Source: Tannerellaceae bacterium (GTDB lineage: Bacteria > Bacteroidota > Bacteroidia > Bacteroidales > Tannerellaceae). Taken from it: a stretch of 15,110 nucleotides of DNA. Below are positions 1-7,739 of the stretch, piece by piece. Position 1 is the stretch's first letter, and each line of letters opens with the position of its first letter. A program made the position numbers and the translations under genes. The notes beneath the pieces were generated by a model. That model was not told where the DNA came from. It saw only the letters and a list, made by a program, of their open reading frames with translations, and did no database searches. The stretch is taken from contig JAISRY010000219.1 of NCBI GenBank assembly GCA_031273385.1, positions 1 to 15,110 of the forward strand, given 5' to 3'.

Positions 1-1073
1 CCCCGCTTGGTGGTTACGATAATGACACCATTGGCAGCCCGCGCTCCGTAGATAGCGGTGGAACTTGCATCTTTCAGCACCTCGATGGATTCAATATCGT
101 TCGGATTGATGGATCCTAAGATATTGTCCTTGGTGCCTTCGCTGTATTTTCCGGCGGTGGGACTACCCGGGTCTTTGACGGGGAATCCGTCGATAATAAT
201 CAGCGGGTCATTGCCGGCAGAAACGGAAGCTGCACCGCGAATCCTGTACGAGGCGCCGCCGCCGGGCTGGGCGCTGACGGTACTCACCTGCAGACCGGCC
301 GCCTTTCCGGCCAGTACGTGGCTGACGGTGGAAACCGTGGCAACGGGCGTGTCGTCCAGTTTGACGGATGAGATGGCGCCGGTCAGGTCGCGCTTTTTCT
401 GCGTCCCGTAGCCCACGACGACGACTTCATCCAGCAGCTGGAGATCTTCGACTAAAGTGATTTGAATCCGCTCCCGATTCCTCACCTCAATTTCCTGCCC
501 GGCATATCCGATAAAGGAGACCTGCAAAACGGCATTGTCCTTCACCTCCAGCAGGAAATTCCCATCCCCGTCGGTGACGGCTCCGTTTGTCGTTCCCTTC
601 TCGACTACGTTTACGCCAGGCATGGCTTCGCCGCCGGCATCCGTCACCCGTCCAGTGATTCTTTTCCCAGACTGCCGGAAAAGACCGGTGGCCGGGTCTG
701 TCTGCCGTTTCGACAGGACGATGTATTTATTCTGAAACTCGTACCGTACGCCCGTATCCAGAAAGGCTTCGTTCAAAAAGGCGACAATCTCACCGGATTT
801 GTTTTTCAGCTGGATGATCCGGTCTACGTCCACATCGTCGTTGCGAAACACGACCAGATAATCAGTTTGCTTCTCTATTTCTGCGATCAGTTGCTTCACG
901 GAAATGCGGTTCTCATTGATTTCAATTTTTATGTTTTGCGCGTTCGTACTGACGGCGACTAGTTGAAATACACATGCAAATAGCAGTAAAATTGATATTT
1001 TCATCATTCTTAAATATCCCCTGCGGTCGTGTTTTTTATGCGCAGGAAGCTTCAATAAATATATTATATTCAT
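1..1073 (-). CDS. SusC/RagA-family TonB-dependent receptor with STN domain, N-terminal part only
   Basis: Outer-membrane receptor of the SusC/RagA family; the gene enters from the left edge and only about 357 N-terminal residues are present. Reading from ATG at 1073 there is a basic n-region, a hydrophobic signal segment (about residues 25-38, LLLFACVF) ending near NAQ at 46, an STN domain (about 47-122), a carboxypeptidase-D-regulatory-like beta domain (about 137-207, GRVTDAGGEAMPGVNV), then the plug domain starting at the family signature VVVVGYGTQKK (217-227) and continuing through IIIDGFPVKD and the SIEVLKDASSTAIYGARAANG signature region (328-348). In-frame ATGs at 1007 and 1004 are alternative starts; I prefer 1073 because it is in frame without stops and adds the charged n-region common in these proteins. 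STN domains contact the FecR C-terminus in known systems, and a fecR gene lies 140 bp upstream. The substrate is not deducible, and a SusD partner would lie outside the window. Confidence 0.93.
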   Translation of the reverse strand, partial: MNIIYLLKLPAHKKHDRRGYLRMMKISILLLFACVFQLVAVSTNAQNIKIEINENRISVKQLIAEIEKQTDYLVVFRNDDVDVDRIIQLKNKSGEIVAFLNEAFLDTGVRYEFQNKYIVLSKRQTDPATGLFRQSGKRITGRVTDAGGEAMPGVNVVEKGTTNGAVTDGDGNFLLEVKDNAVLQVSFIGYAGQEIEVRNRERIQITLVEDLQLLDEVVVVGYGTQKKRDLTGAISSVKLDDTPVATVSTVSHVLAGKAAGLQVSTVSAQPGGGASYRIRGAASVSAGNDPLIIIDGFPVKDPGSPTAGKYSEGTKDNILGSINPNDIESIEVLKDASSTAIYGARAANGVIIVTTKR

Positions 1074-1213
1074 ATCTTTGTTTGTTTTTGGGTGAATACT
1101 GAATAAGTTTCGTATTTGCTTAATCTTGCCGCGGCAGGTGTTCCAGCATCTGTCGTGGCTTTTTTTTATGGTGCGTGTATCATGGGCTTTTGAATTTAGA
1201 GGTAAGACATGTG

Positions 1214-2197
1214 TTATTTGCGGATCGTAATCCGGTTGTTCTCCCCGTCTTTCTCCACGCGAAACTGCTTAATACGCTGCATCAGGTGGAGAATGACATC
1301 TATCCCGTCCCGTTGTCGGAACTTCACGGTATATCGCCACTGGAGCATCTCGGCATCGTGGACGTCGATGGCGACATCATAATACAGTTCCAGTTTCCTG
1401 ACGATATGCTCGAAGCGTTCGTTTTCGAAACTGTATATGCCTTCTTTCCAGAGGAAATGGTCATTGCTCGAAATGCGGCCCATCGTCATCGTACGGTCGC
1501 AGATCAGGACTTCTTCGTTCGGGCGGAGCGTGACGCTTCCGGAGGCCGATCCCGGCATGATTACCTGCAGACTGCCTTCCAGCAGACTGATGCGGCTGTC
1601 CGCTTCTCCGGGGTAGCGGTAGAGGTTGAATGTGGTGCCCCTCACGCGGATGTCCACGCCGAGGGAGGATACGATGAAGGGTCTCTTCGCATCCTTTGCC
1701 ACCTGAAGAAATGCTTCGCCTTCGATGCCGATGCGCCGTTCGTTCCCGGCGAACACTGCCGGCCAGGTCAGTACAGACCGTGCGTTCAGCCATATAAGCG
1801 TGCCATCGGGAAGTATCAGGCTTACGCGCTGGCCAGCAGGGACGGAGAGGGTGTTGAGCATCACGACATCCGCCAGGCGGTTGTTTCCCGAGAAATAAAT
1901 GCCGGTCGCCATCCACGTTCCGACCACCAGACAGAGGATTGCGGCAGCATAACGCAACGTGTGGACAAGCCTCCTGCGGCGGACAAAGCGGAGGCGTTCG
2001 CGAATGAATCCGTCGCAGGTCGCGACGCTCTGCTCCCTGTCGCCTTCCTGCGGGGCGAGGTTCAGCAGGGCATGCAGATTGTGGTGGCGGATAAACTGTT
2101 TTTTCACTTGTTCGTCCGACGCGGCAAGGCGCAGCAGACGGATGCGTTCCGCAGCACTCAACTCTCCCTGATAATATTTTATTATTTGACTGTCCAT
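1214..2197 (-). CDS. FecR-family anti-sigma factor
   Basis: Inner-membrane anti-sigma factor/regulator, 327 aa from the ATG at 2197. The N-terminal cytoplasmic helical region (1-80) would bind the neighbouring ECF sigma factor. One transmembrane helix lies at about 82-101 (YAAAILCLVVGTWMATG). The FecR domain covers about 113-211 and shows the family pattern LPDGTLIWLNARSVLTWP (129-146), GEAFLQVAKDAKRPFIV and VRGTTFNLY. A C-terminal DUF4974/STN-like domain (about 255-325) probably meets the receptor's STN domain in the periplasm. An in-frame ATG at 2245 would add 16 residues; I chose 2197 because MDSQIIKYYQGELS matches how FecR proteins of this phylum begin. It lies between sigma (81-bp gap) and receptor (140-bp gap) on the same strand, so the three probably form one regulatory unit. 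Confidence 0.93.
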   Translation of the reverse strand: MDSQIIKYYQGELSAAERIRLLRLAASDEQVKKQFIRHHNLHALLNLAPQEGDREQSVATCDGFIRERLRFVRRRRLVHTLRYAAAILCLVVGTWMATGIYFSGNNRLADVVMLNTLSVPAGQRVSLILPDGTLIWLNARSVLTWPAVFAGNERRIGIEGEAFLQVAKDAKRPFIVSSLGVDIRVRGTTFNLYRYPGEADSRISLLEGSLQVIMPGSASGSVTLRPNEEVLICDRTMTMGRISSNDHFLWKEGIYSFENERFEHIVRKLELYYDVAIDVHDAEMLQWRYTVKFRQRDGIDVILHLMQRIKQFRVEKDGENNRITIRK

Positions 2198-2278
2198 TTT
2201 CCAGGTATTATTAGTATAAACGGATAAGGATTGTAATTCCGCCAAACAGAAACGAAAATAAACGAAGAAAATGAAAGG

Positions 2279-2863
2279 TTACAGCAGAAACAGGAATAGC
2301 GGCAGGTAATTTTCAAGTTTCTGTTTCAGCTTTTTATAGGCAATTCCCATCTGCGTTTCAACCGTATTGACCGATATGTGCAGTTCCGCTGCGATTTCCT
2401 TCTGTTTTTTTCCTTCCAGTTTGCTCTTGATAAAAATCTCCCTACACTTTTCGGGCAAAGATTGAATGGCTTTCGATATCAGGGTTTCGATGCTTTCCCC
2501 TGACAGCAACACATCTTCGTCGAAGGCCATGAGTGAATCGAACTTCATCTGCATATCCAGCCGAAATTCTTCCTGAAGGGCATCTTCCGTTTCATGCACG
2601 ACGATTTGATGGCGGAGATAATCTATACATCTGTTTTTAAGCGCGGTGAAAAGAAAGGCCAGCAGATGGTTCATCCGACCGAGGTAGTTACCGCGGACTT
2701 CCCAGATTTTGACAAAGGCGTCGTGTACGATATTTTCCGCATCTTCCCGGCTCAGACCATACATGCGGACAAAACGCATCATGCCAGGGTAATAGGACGT
2801 GTATATACGTTTGAAATCATCCTGGAACTGTTGTTCTTTGCAGTGGAGCTCATCGGGTTTCAT
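2279..2863 (-). CDS. ECF RNA polymerase sigma factor (Bacteroides sigma-70 expansion family)
   Basis: Sigma-70 factor of the extracytoplasmic-function class, 194 aa from the ATG at 2863. Region 2 spans about residues 20-85 (YTSYYPGMMRFVRMYG, then DAENIVHDAFVKIWE, then LKNRCIDYLRH); region 4 spans about 126-182 with the helix-turn-helix GKKQKEIAAELHISVNTVE. It should direct RNA polymerase to the receptor promoter when FecR is relieved of inhibition. An in-frame ATG at 2908 would add 15 basic residues (MPHRHNRSKQREKEV). I prefer 2863: it is preceded by an A/G-rich stretch (AGAGAAAAAGAAG) that can serve as a ribosome site and gives the usual family start. The ATG at 2863 overlaps the stop of a possible small upstream ORF as TGATG. 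The C-terminus ends in an unusual hydrophobic tail, LPLFLFLL. Confidence 0.92.
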   Translation of the reverse strand: MKPDELHCKEQQFQDDFKRIYTSYYPGMMRFVRMYGLSREDAENIVHDAFVKIWEVRGNYLGRMNHLLAFLFTALKNRCIDYLRHQIVVHETEDALQEEFRLDMQMKFDSLMAFDEDVLLSGESIETLISKAIQSLPEKCREIFIKSKLEGKKQKEIAAELHISVNTVETQMGIAYKKLKQKLENYLPLFLFLL

Positions 2864-3090
2864 CACTTCTTTTTCTCTTTGTTTCGATCGGTTATGTCTA
2901 TGTGGCATTGAATGAGTTTAAATCTCAGGCGCAGGCACCCGTCGGTATAGTCGCATTTCGATTTTTTCCGTTCGATGTGCGTGTTGCGGGAGCCTCCGAA
3001 GAGCCGTATCATGGTCTGGTTCAGGGTGTGTTCGACCGTATGCATGGGGGGATATTCCGTTTTGTTGTGATCGTTTAGTGATGTTTTCAT
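2863..3090 (-). CDS. possible small ORF upstream of the sigma factor, unrecognised
   Basis: An open frame of 75 codons begins at ATG 3090 and ends with a TGA whose last A is the first base of the sigma-factor ATG (TGATG at 2865-2861), an arrangement often linked to translational coupling. It starts about 60 bases downstream of a TAnnTTTG element at 3152-3159. The predicted peptide is hydrophilic and basic, has three cysteines (in KCDYTDGC and later QCH) and a lysine-rich tail, and has no membrane helix or signal peptide. I do not recognise a family. It may equally be the untranslated leader of the sigma gene that is open by chance, or the sigma gene may start at 2908 and overlap it in another frame. 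Confidence 0.25.
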   Translation of the reverse strand: MKTSLNDHNKTEYPPMHTVEHTLNQTMIRLFGGSRNTHIERKKSKCDYTDGCLRLRFKLIQCHIDITDRNKEKKK

Positions 3091-3289
3091 TGAACAGGCT
3101 AATTTTTTAAATCGTTAAATATGCGAATTAAGGGTTGAACCCGATTAAAAACAAAGTTAGTGAAAATATATTATATGTATGCGAATTGTATGGAAAAGAA
3201 TAGAAATATTGCTGTCAGCGGTTTAGTAATAATATTGATTCCCAAAATTACCCTCTTACATGGCGTATGATAGTTGATTACCGGCGGGT
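2909..3289. other. intergenic region between ispH end and sigma-factor gene
   Basis: About 380 bases without a firmly supported gene. It holds the -7-like element at 3152-3159 on the minus strand, an 11-base palindrome GGGTTGAACCC at 3132-3142 just downstream of it, an AT-rich stretch around 3160-3240, and the possible small ORF 3090-2863. I see no convincing rho-independent terminator after ispH. Confidence 0.6.
3152..3159 (-). promoter_or_regulatory. probable promoter -7 element for the sigma/fecR/receptor unit
   Basis: The minus strand reads TAACTTTG, matching the Bacteroidetes -7 consensus TAnnTTTG. It lies in the AT-rich gap after ispH and points toward the sigma gene. No good TTTG -33 element is seen at the expected distance, so the match is partial. 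The predicted transcript start near 3145 gives a long leader of about 280 bases before the sigma ATG at 2863. Confidence 0.4.
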
Positions 3290-4168
3290 TTAGGCGGGAG
3301 GGAGGTTGTTGAGCGTTTTTATGCGGATGGCGACCTCTTCCATCTGCCATTTGGGGGTGGAGGTTGCGCCGCATACGCCGACACGCTGTACGCCGGGAGG
3401 CAGGGGGGTGACGATTTCATCGGCAGCAGAGATAAAGACGGCGTTGGGGTTGGCCTTACGGCACTCTTCAAACAGGATCTTTCCGTTCGAACTTTTCTTT
3501 CCGGCGACGAAATAGACCCAGTCGTGGCTTGAGGCAAAGGCTTTTATACCGGGCAGGCGGTTGACGACTTGCCGGCAGATCGTATCGAACGACTGGAAAG
3601 TGACGCCGGGCGCCGTTCGTTGGCGGATCGCCTCTTCGATCTCCCTGAAGCCGTCGAGGGATTTGGTGGTCTGCGAAAAAAGCATGATGCCCCGCGTAAA
3701 ATCCAGCCTGCCAAGATCCTCCGTCTTTTCTATGACAATGGCCGTACCGTCGGTCTGGCCTACCAAGCCGTTTACTTCGGCATGACCCTCTTTGCCGTAG
3801 ATGACCAATTGCATGTTTTTGTCGCGCGTTTCGCGGTAGCATTTATGGATCTTTTGTTGCAACCGAAGCACTACCGGACAGGTGGTGTCGATGATCGTGA
3901 CACGGTTTTCCGCGGCTGTGCGGTAGGTGGAGGGGGGTTCGCCGTGTGCGCGTAGCAGTACTCGCTTGTCTTTCAGGGTGGAAAATTCGTCATGATTAAT
4001 CGTCTGGAGGCCTGCCTTTTTCAGCCTTTCCACCTCCAGGCTATTGTGGACGATGTCGCCCAGCGAGTACAATGTCCCGGTATTTCCCAGCTCCCGTTCG
4101 GCGATCCGTATGGTGTTCACCACCCCGAAGCAGAAGCCCGACCCTTTATCTATCTCTACCTGTATCAT
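3290..4168 (-). CDS. ispH: 4-hydroxy-3-methylbut-2-enyl diphosphate reductase (IspH/LytB)
   Basis: Iron-sulfur enzyme of the last MEP-pathway step, reducing HMBPP to IPP and DMAPP. 292 aa from ATG 4168. All three [4Fe-4S] cysteines are present: C13 (GSGFCFGV), C97 (IDTTCPVV) and C198 (DTICRQ). Substrate-binding histidines sit in VHNS (H41), RAHGEPP (H75) and GHAE (H129, with the proton-relay glutamate at E131), and KKSSNGK matches the Ser/Asn phosphate-binding motif. A start at 4204 is open in frame but would lie inside cmk; the ATG at 4168 overlaps the cmk stop as ATGA, which indicates translational coupling and gives the normal length and N-terminus. It is the last gene of the porQ-cmk-ispH unit, the same order I recall from Porphyromonas gingivalis. 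Confidence 0.97.
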   Translation of the reverse strand: MIQVEIDKGSGFCFGVVNTIRIAERELGNTGTLYSLGDIVHNSLEVERLKKAGLQTINHDEFSTLKDKRVLLRAHGEPPSTYRTAAENRVTIIDTTCPVVLRLQQKIHKCYRETRDKNMQLVIYGKEGHAEVNGLVGQTDGTAIVIEKTEDLGRLDFTRGIMLFSQTTKSLDGFREIEEAIRQRTAPGVTFQSFDTICRQVVNRLPGIKAFASSHDWVYFVAGKKSSNGKILFEECRKANPNAVFISAADEIVTPLPPGVQRVGVCGATSTPKWQMEEVAIRIKTLNNLPPA

Positions 4169-4854
4169 GCCTTTACTACGTTGTCGTATTGTGCCAATAG
4201 CCACGCTTTCTGTTCGGCTATACTCATACTGGAATTATCCAGAACCAGCGCATCTTCGGCCTGCCGGAGCGGGCTTTCTTCGCGGTTGGAGTCGATATAA
4301 TCGCGTTTGACGATGTTTTCGAGCGCCTCTTCGTAGGAGGCCGGTTCGCCTTTGGCGATCAATTCGTCCATCCGGCGTTTGGCGCGTACTTCGGGGCTTG
4401 CCGTGACAAAGATCTTCAGCTCCGCGGCGGGGAAGACTACGGTGCCGATATCCCTGCCGTCCATCACGATACCTTTTGCCTTTCCCATCTCCTGCTGCTT
4501 TTCGACAAGCGTTTTACGGACAAAGCCGAGCGCCGCGACGGGGCTGACCAGGTTGGCCACCTCCATGCCGCGTATCTCTTTCTCGACGTTTACGCCATTG
4601 AGGTAGGTATCCGGTTTTCCCGTCTCCGGGTTGAACACGAACGAAATGTGTATGGCGGGGAGGGCGGCGCGCAGGTTTTCTTCGTCGATACGCCCGTCCG
4701 GCAGGAGATGATGCCGCATGCAGTACAGCGCGACGGCACGGTACATGGCGCCGCTATCTATATAGGTATAACCGATCTCTTTCGCTAAATCTTTGGCCAT
4801 CGTGCTTTTCCCGCAGGAAGAGAAGCCGTCGATGGCGATGATAATCTTTTTCAT
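4165..4854 (-). CDS. cmk: (d)CMP kinase
   Basis: Cytoplasmic cytidylate kinase converting CMP/dCMP to the diphosphates with ATP; 229 aa, the usual length. The P-loop GFSSCGKST is at 10-18, followed by the CMP-site motif [12 protein letters not shown] (31-42), the core motif [11 protein letters not shown] (132-142) and the lid/arginine region KRRMDE with [13 protein letters not shown] (184-196), typical of the bacterial family. The single ATG at 4854 gives a canonical N-terminus ([10 protein letters not shown]). It starts 43 bases after the porQ stop, and its own stop overlaps the ispH start by four bases, so the three genes are probably co-transcribed. Confidence 0.97.
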   Translation of the reverse strand: MKKIIIAIDGFSSCGKSTMAKDLAKEIGYTYIDSGAMYRAVALYCMRHHLLPDGRIDEENLRAALPAIHISFVFNPETGKPDTYLNGVNVEKEIRGMEVANLVSPVAALGFVRKTLVEKQQEMGKAKGIVMDGRDIGTVVFPAAELKIFVTASPEVRAKRRMDELIAKGEPASYEEALENIVKRDYIDSNREESPLRQAEDALVLDNSSMSIAEQKAWLLAQYDNVVKA

Positions 4855-4897
4855 ATTGAATCAACATTATTTATTTCGAGGATAATTAGGACGGCGG

Positions 4898-5887
4898 TCA
4901 ATGCGTCAATGCGGTAGAGACGCTCACCATCAACGACATCGCCGCGGGATGGTATTTGGCTACGGAGACCCCGACGTTGAAGCGTTTGACCGTTATGCCG
5001 GCTCCGGCGGAAAAGCCCGACAGGGCATTCCCACCCTGAAGTTTCATATCCAGGCTTGTTTTCGGGTTGAACCCTATGCCCAGCCAGAAGTTTTCGGTGG
5101 GGATAAAGTCGACCCCCACGACGAAGTGTTTGAACAGCGTTTGCAAAAACGTATCCCCATTGTATTCCTTATTGGTGGCATCCACATAATCGAATGTCCA
5201 CTGATTCAGGTACATGGCTGTCAGGGAGAGGCGGAATGGCGCGTGGGCTACCTTTTTATTCACGCCCAGCTGGATATCCCAGGGCAATTTCTGCCGTTTG
5301 TCGTCATACGCTTTCAGCTGTGCGCCGATATGTTTCAGCACGACGGCGGCCGAAAAGCCGTTCTGCGAGTCGTAATAGCTTAGCCCCGCATCGACGGCAA
5401 GCCCCAGGGAGGTATAGCGTTCCAACGACGAATAGAGGAATTGAATGGAAAGGCCGCCCCTCCATTTTTCCGATAGCTCCCTCGAATAAAAGGCGTTCAG
5501 GCTGATATCCTTTACCGAGAACTCCCCCTCGACGAAGCGGTCGGCGGTTGTTTGCTTAAAGTTACCGTAGCTGATAAACCCGGCGCCCACGCCCCATGCG
5601 CCTTTCTCGCCCCACGCTTTCGTAAAGAGCGCACTGCCGGTATTGATATCCGAGATATAGTTCATGTAGTTCAGGTTGATCATGCCGTCCATCTCCCCTC
5701 CGAGCAGCGCCGGATTGTGGAAAATCAACGCCGGATCACGTTCTACGAGTGAGACCTGGTTTCCTCCCAGCGCGTTTATCCGGGCGGAGGCGGGGAAGCG
5801 CAAAAAGGTAAACGCTTCTTCTCCGTTTTGGGCAGCCACACAGTGGAAAAGAAGAGAAAAAACGGCTGTAATCAGTATATTCTTCAT
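4898..5887 (-). CDS. porQ: type IX secretion system protein PorQ
   Basis: Predicted outer-membrane beta-barrel protein of 329 aa with a signal peptide (about 1-19, ending VAA before Q20). The mature start EEAFTFLRFPASARINALGGNQVSL and the following DPALIFHNPALL are characteristic of PorQ within the PorV/PorQ/FadL-like barrel group; the remainder alternates polar and aromatic residues as expected for strands. PorQ is a component of the type IX secretion system of Bacteroidota, which exports proteins carrying C-terminal signals. Assignment rests on this sequence pattern and on the location directly before cmk and ispH, an order I recall from P. gingivalis. Its presence suggests the organism has a T9SS, although no other T9SS gene is in view. 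Confidence 0.88.
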   Translation of the reverse strand: MKNILITAVFSLLFHCVAAQNGEEAFTFLRFPASARINALGGNQVSLVERDPALIFHNPALLGGEMDGMINLNYMNYISDINTGSALFTKAWGEKGAWGVGAGFISYGNFKQTTADRFVEGEFSVKDISLNAFYSRELSEKWRGGLSIQFLYSSLERYTSLGLAVDAGLSYYDSQNGFSAAVVLKHIGAQLKAYDDKRQKLPWDIQLGVNKKVAHAPFRLSLTAMYLNQWTFDYVDATNKEYNGDTFLQTLFKHFVVGVDFIPTENFWLGIGFNPKTSLDMKLQGGNALSGFSAGAGITVKRFNVGVSVAKYHPAAMSLMVSVSTALTH

Positions 5888-5909
5888 ATTTTATTCAACA
5901 AATGATGGG

Positions 5910-5917
5910 CAAAGATA
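5910..5917 (-). promoter_or_regulatory. probable porQ promoter -7 element
   Basis: The minus strand reads TATCTTTG, a full match to the TAnnTTTG -7 consensus, 22 bases upstream of the porQ ATG. No clear TTTG -33 box is visible. It faces away from the tonB promoter, forming a compact divergent promoter region. Confidence 0.5.
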
Positions 5918-5970
5918 CATAATTCAGAAAAAATGTATTTACTTTATCCCCGTATTCGAAAATAATATCG

Positions 5971-5978
5971 TATTTTTG
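5971..5978 (+). promoter_or_regulatory. probable tonB promoter -7 element
   Basis: TATTTTTG matches the TAnnTTTG -7 consensus and lies 34 bases before the tonB ATG. The -33 element is not obvious. About 53 bases separate it from the divergent porQ element. Confidence 0.5.
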
Positions 5979-6012
5979 TGAGCTGGAATATATCTAAAAC
6001 ATTTATAGGCGT

Positions 6013-6699
6013 ATGGAAATAAAGAAATCATCAAAAGCTGATTTGGAAGGAGGAAAGACGTTAAACCTCCTGATGGGTCTGGTTGTCGCATTGGCTATCC
6101 TGTTCGTTGGATTCGAATGGGGGACGCAAGATGTACAAGTTGCAACGGGAGGAGGCGTAGCGGATATTATCGCCGAAGAGGAAATCGAGATCACGAGACC
6201 GGAGGATACCCCTCCCCCGCCCCCTCCGCCTCCTGCGCCGGTCGTTGCCGAAATACTGACTGTCGTTGACGACAACGTCAACCTGGAGCAGCAGGATATT
6301 TTAACGACCGAAGACGATCAAACGACCGCTCAGGTTCAGACGTATGTGCCCCCTGTGGTGGTTGAAGAGGAAGAAAATGACCAGACTATTTTTGCCGTGG
6401 TGGAAACCATGCCGGAATTTCCCGGCGGGGATCTCGAGCTTCTGCGATTTGTCCAGAAGTCGATCAAATATCCGGTTATCGCACAGGAAAACGGCGTTCA
6501 GGGACGTGTAATCTGTTCGTTCGTCGTTAACCGCGACGGTTCGGTCGTCGATGCCGAAGTGCTTCGCCCTGTCGACCCCTCGTTGGACAAGGAGGCGCTC
6601 CGCGTGATCGGCACCATGCCCAAGTGGACGCCCGGAAAGCAAAGGGGTAAACCGGTACGCGTCAAGTACACGTTACCGATTACATTCAAATTACAGTAA
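6013..6699 (+). CDS. tonB: energy transducer TonB
   Basis: Inner-membrane-anchored protein that carries proton-motive-force energy from ExbB/ExbD to TonB-dependent outer-membrane receptors; 228 aa. A short cytoplasmic basic tail precedes one transmembrane helix (about 17-34, LNLLMGLVVALAILFVGF). A periplasmic linker follows, with acidic stretches and a polyproline run at 67-74, then the C-terminal TonB domain (about 140-228) introduced by the Bacteroidetes motif MPEFPGG (133-139) and containing IKYPVIAQENGVQGRV and the terminal strand VRVKYTLPITFKLQ. The gene is monocistronic or followed by read-through: a terminator hairpin lies 22 bases after the stop. Its probable partners ExbB/ExbD are 2 kb downstream in a separate unit. 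Confidence 0.95.
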   Translation: MEIKKSSKADLEGGKTLNLLMGLVVALAILFVGFEWGTQDVQVATGGGVADIIAEEEIEITRPEDTPPPPPPPPAPVVAEILTVVDDNVNLEQQDILTTEDDQTTAQVQTYVPPVVVEEEENDQTIFAVVETMPEFPGGDLELLRFVQKSIKYPVIAQENGVQGRVICSFVVNRDGSVVDAEVLRPVDPSLDKEALRVIGTMPKWTPGKQRGKPVRVKYTLPITFKLQ

Positions 6700-6721
6700 C
6701 TTATTGTCATAACTTAAAATG

Positions 6722-6750
6722 AAAGGCTGCCATTTCAAGCAGCCTTTTTT
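6722..6750 (+). terminator. rho-independent terminator after tonB
   Basis: Perfect 9-bp stem AAAGGCTGC (6722-6730) with GCAGCCTTT (6739-6747), an 8-base loop, and a run of six T ending at 6750. It lies 22 bases after tonB and only 9 bases before the ATG of the next gene, so it also sits in the leader of that gene if transcription reads through. Confidence 0.85.
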
Positions 6751-6759
6751 GTATCGCTT

Positions 6760-7734
6760 ATGTTATCTTTTCACGACATTCTTCAACGGATAGATGCTGA
6801 AATTAAACAACTCCGTTTTGATTATCCGCCGGCCGGACTGTATGCTCCGATTGAATACATCCTCTCGTTAGGGGGGAAACGTATCCGTCCGGCGCTTACC
6901 CTGATCGGCTGTAACCTATATAGCGATGACGTCGAAGAGGCGGTCATGCCGGCGTTAAGCCTGGAGGTTTTCCATAATTTCACCCTGCTGCATGACGACC
7001 TGATGGACGGGGCGGACAGGCGGCGGGGCAAGCCGACCGTCCATAAGTTGTGGAACGACAATACGGCCATCCTTTCGGGAGATGCGATGTTGATTGTTGC
7101 CTACCGGCTCATTTCGGCCTCCGGTTCGCGGCATCTCAAAACGCTGCTGGATCTGTTTACGGCGACGGCGCTGGAGATTTGCGGCGGGCAGCAATATGAT
7201 ATGGAATTTGAATCCCTTATGGAGGTCAACGAGGCGGACTATATGGAGATGATCCGCCTGAAAACGGCGGTATTGCTGGCTTGCGGACTTAAAATGGGCG
7301 CCATAGCCGGAGATGCGCCGGCGGAAGATGCGGATCACCTCTACCGGTACGGCCTCAATATCGGCCTGGCCTTTCAGCTCAAAGACGACCTGTTGGACGT
7401 CTACGGCGACCCGGTCACTTTCGGGAAAAACATCGGCGGGGATATCTTGTGCAACAAAAAGACCTTTTTGCTGGTCAACGCACTGATGCGCGCCGACGGG
7501 CGGCAAAAGGAGGAGCTGCTCCGCTGGCTTGATGTAAAAGCTGTTGACCCCCGGCAAAAGATCGCGGCGTTCAGGGCGATATACGACCGCTTACAACTGA
7601 AAGAGCTGACGGAATCCAGGATACGCTATTTTTATGATGAAGCGTTATCCCACCTGGCACAGCTGCATGTCCCCAAGGAGCGGTTTGCGGTGTTGGAGGA
7701 GGTGAACGATTACCTGTTATACCGGCAATCCTAA
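6760..7734 (+). CDS. polyprenyl diphosphate synthase (trans-prenyltransferase)
   Basis: Head-to-tail prenyl transferase that condenses IPP with allylic diphosphates to make a linear isoprenoid diphosphate; 324 aa, cytoplasmic. The GGKRIRP motif (38-44) binds IPP. The first aspartate-rich motif is DDLMD (79-83) followed by RRRGKPTVH, and the second is DDLLD (209-213) after GLAFQLK. Phe at -5 from the first motif and the lack of a two-residue insertion in it resemble short-chain synthases of the GGPP type, but product length cannot be fixed from sequence, so no symbol is given. The start MLSFHDILQRI gives the usual N-terminus for the phylum. The next gene, tatD-like, begins 5 bases after the stop. 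Confidence 0.94.
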   Translation: MLSFHDILQRIDAEIKQLRFDYPPAGLYAPIEYILSLGGKRIRPALTLIGCNLYSDDVEEAVMPALSLEVFHNFTLLHDDLMDGADRRRGKPTVHKLWNDNTAILSGDAMLIVAYRLISASGSRHLKTLLDLFTATALEICGGQQYDMEFESLMEVNEADYMEMIRLKTAVLLACGLKMGAIAGDAPAEDADHLYRYGLNIGLAFQLKDDLLDVYGDPVTFGKNIGGDILCNKKTFLLVNALMRADGRQKEELLRWLDVKAVDPRQKIAAFRAIYDRLQLKELTESRIRYFYDEALSHLAQLHVPKERFAVLEEVNDYLLYRQS

Positions 7735-7739
7735 GGCCT

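Noticed and set aside
1175..2227. Plus-strand frame of 350 codons
   Set aside because: Lies antisense over the clear fecR gene and has no recognisable domain; a shadow frame.
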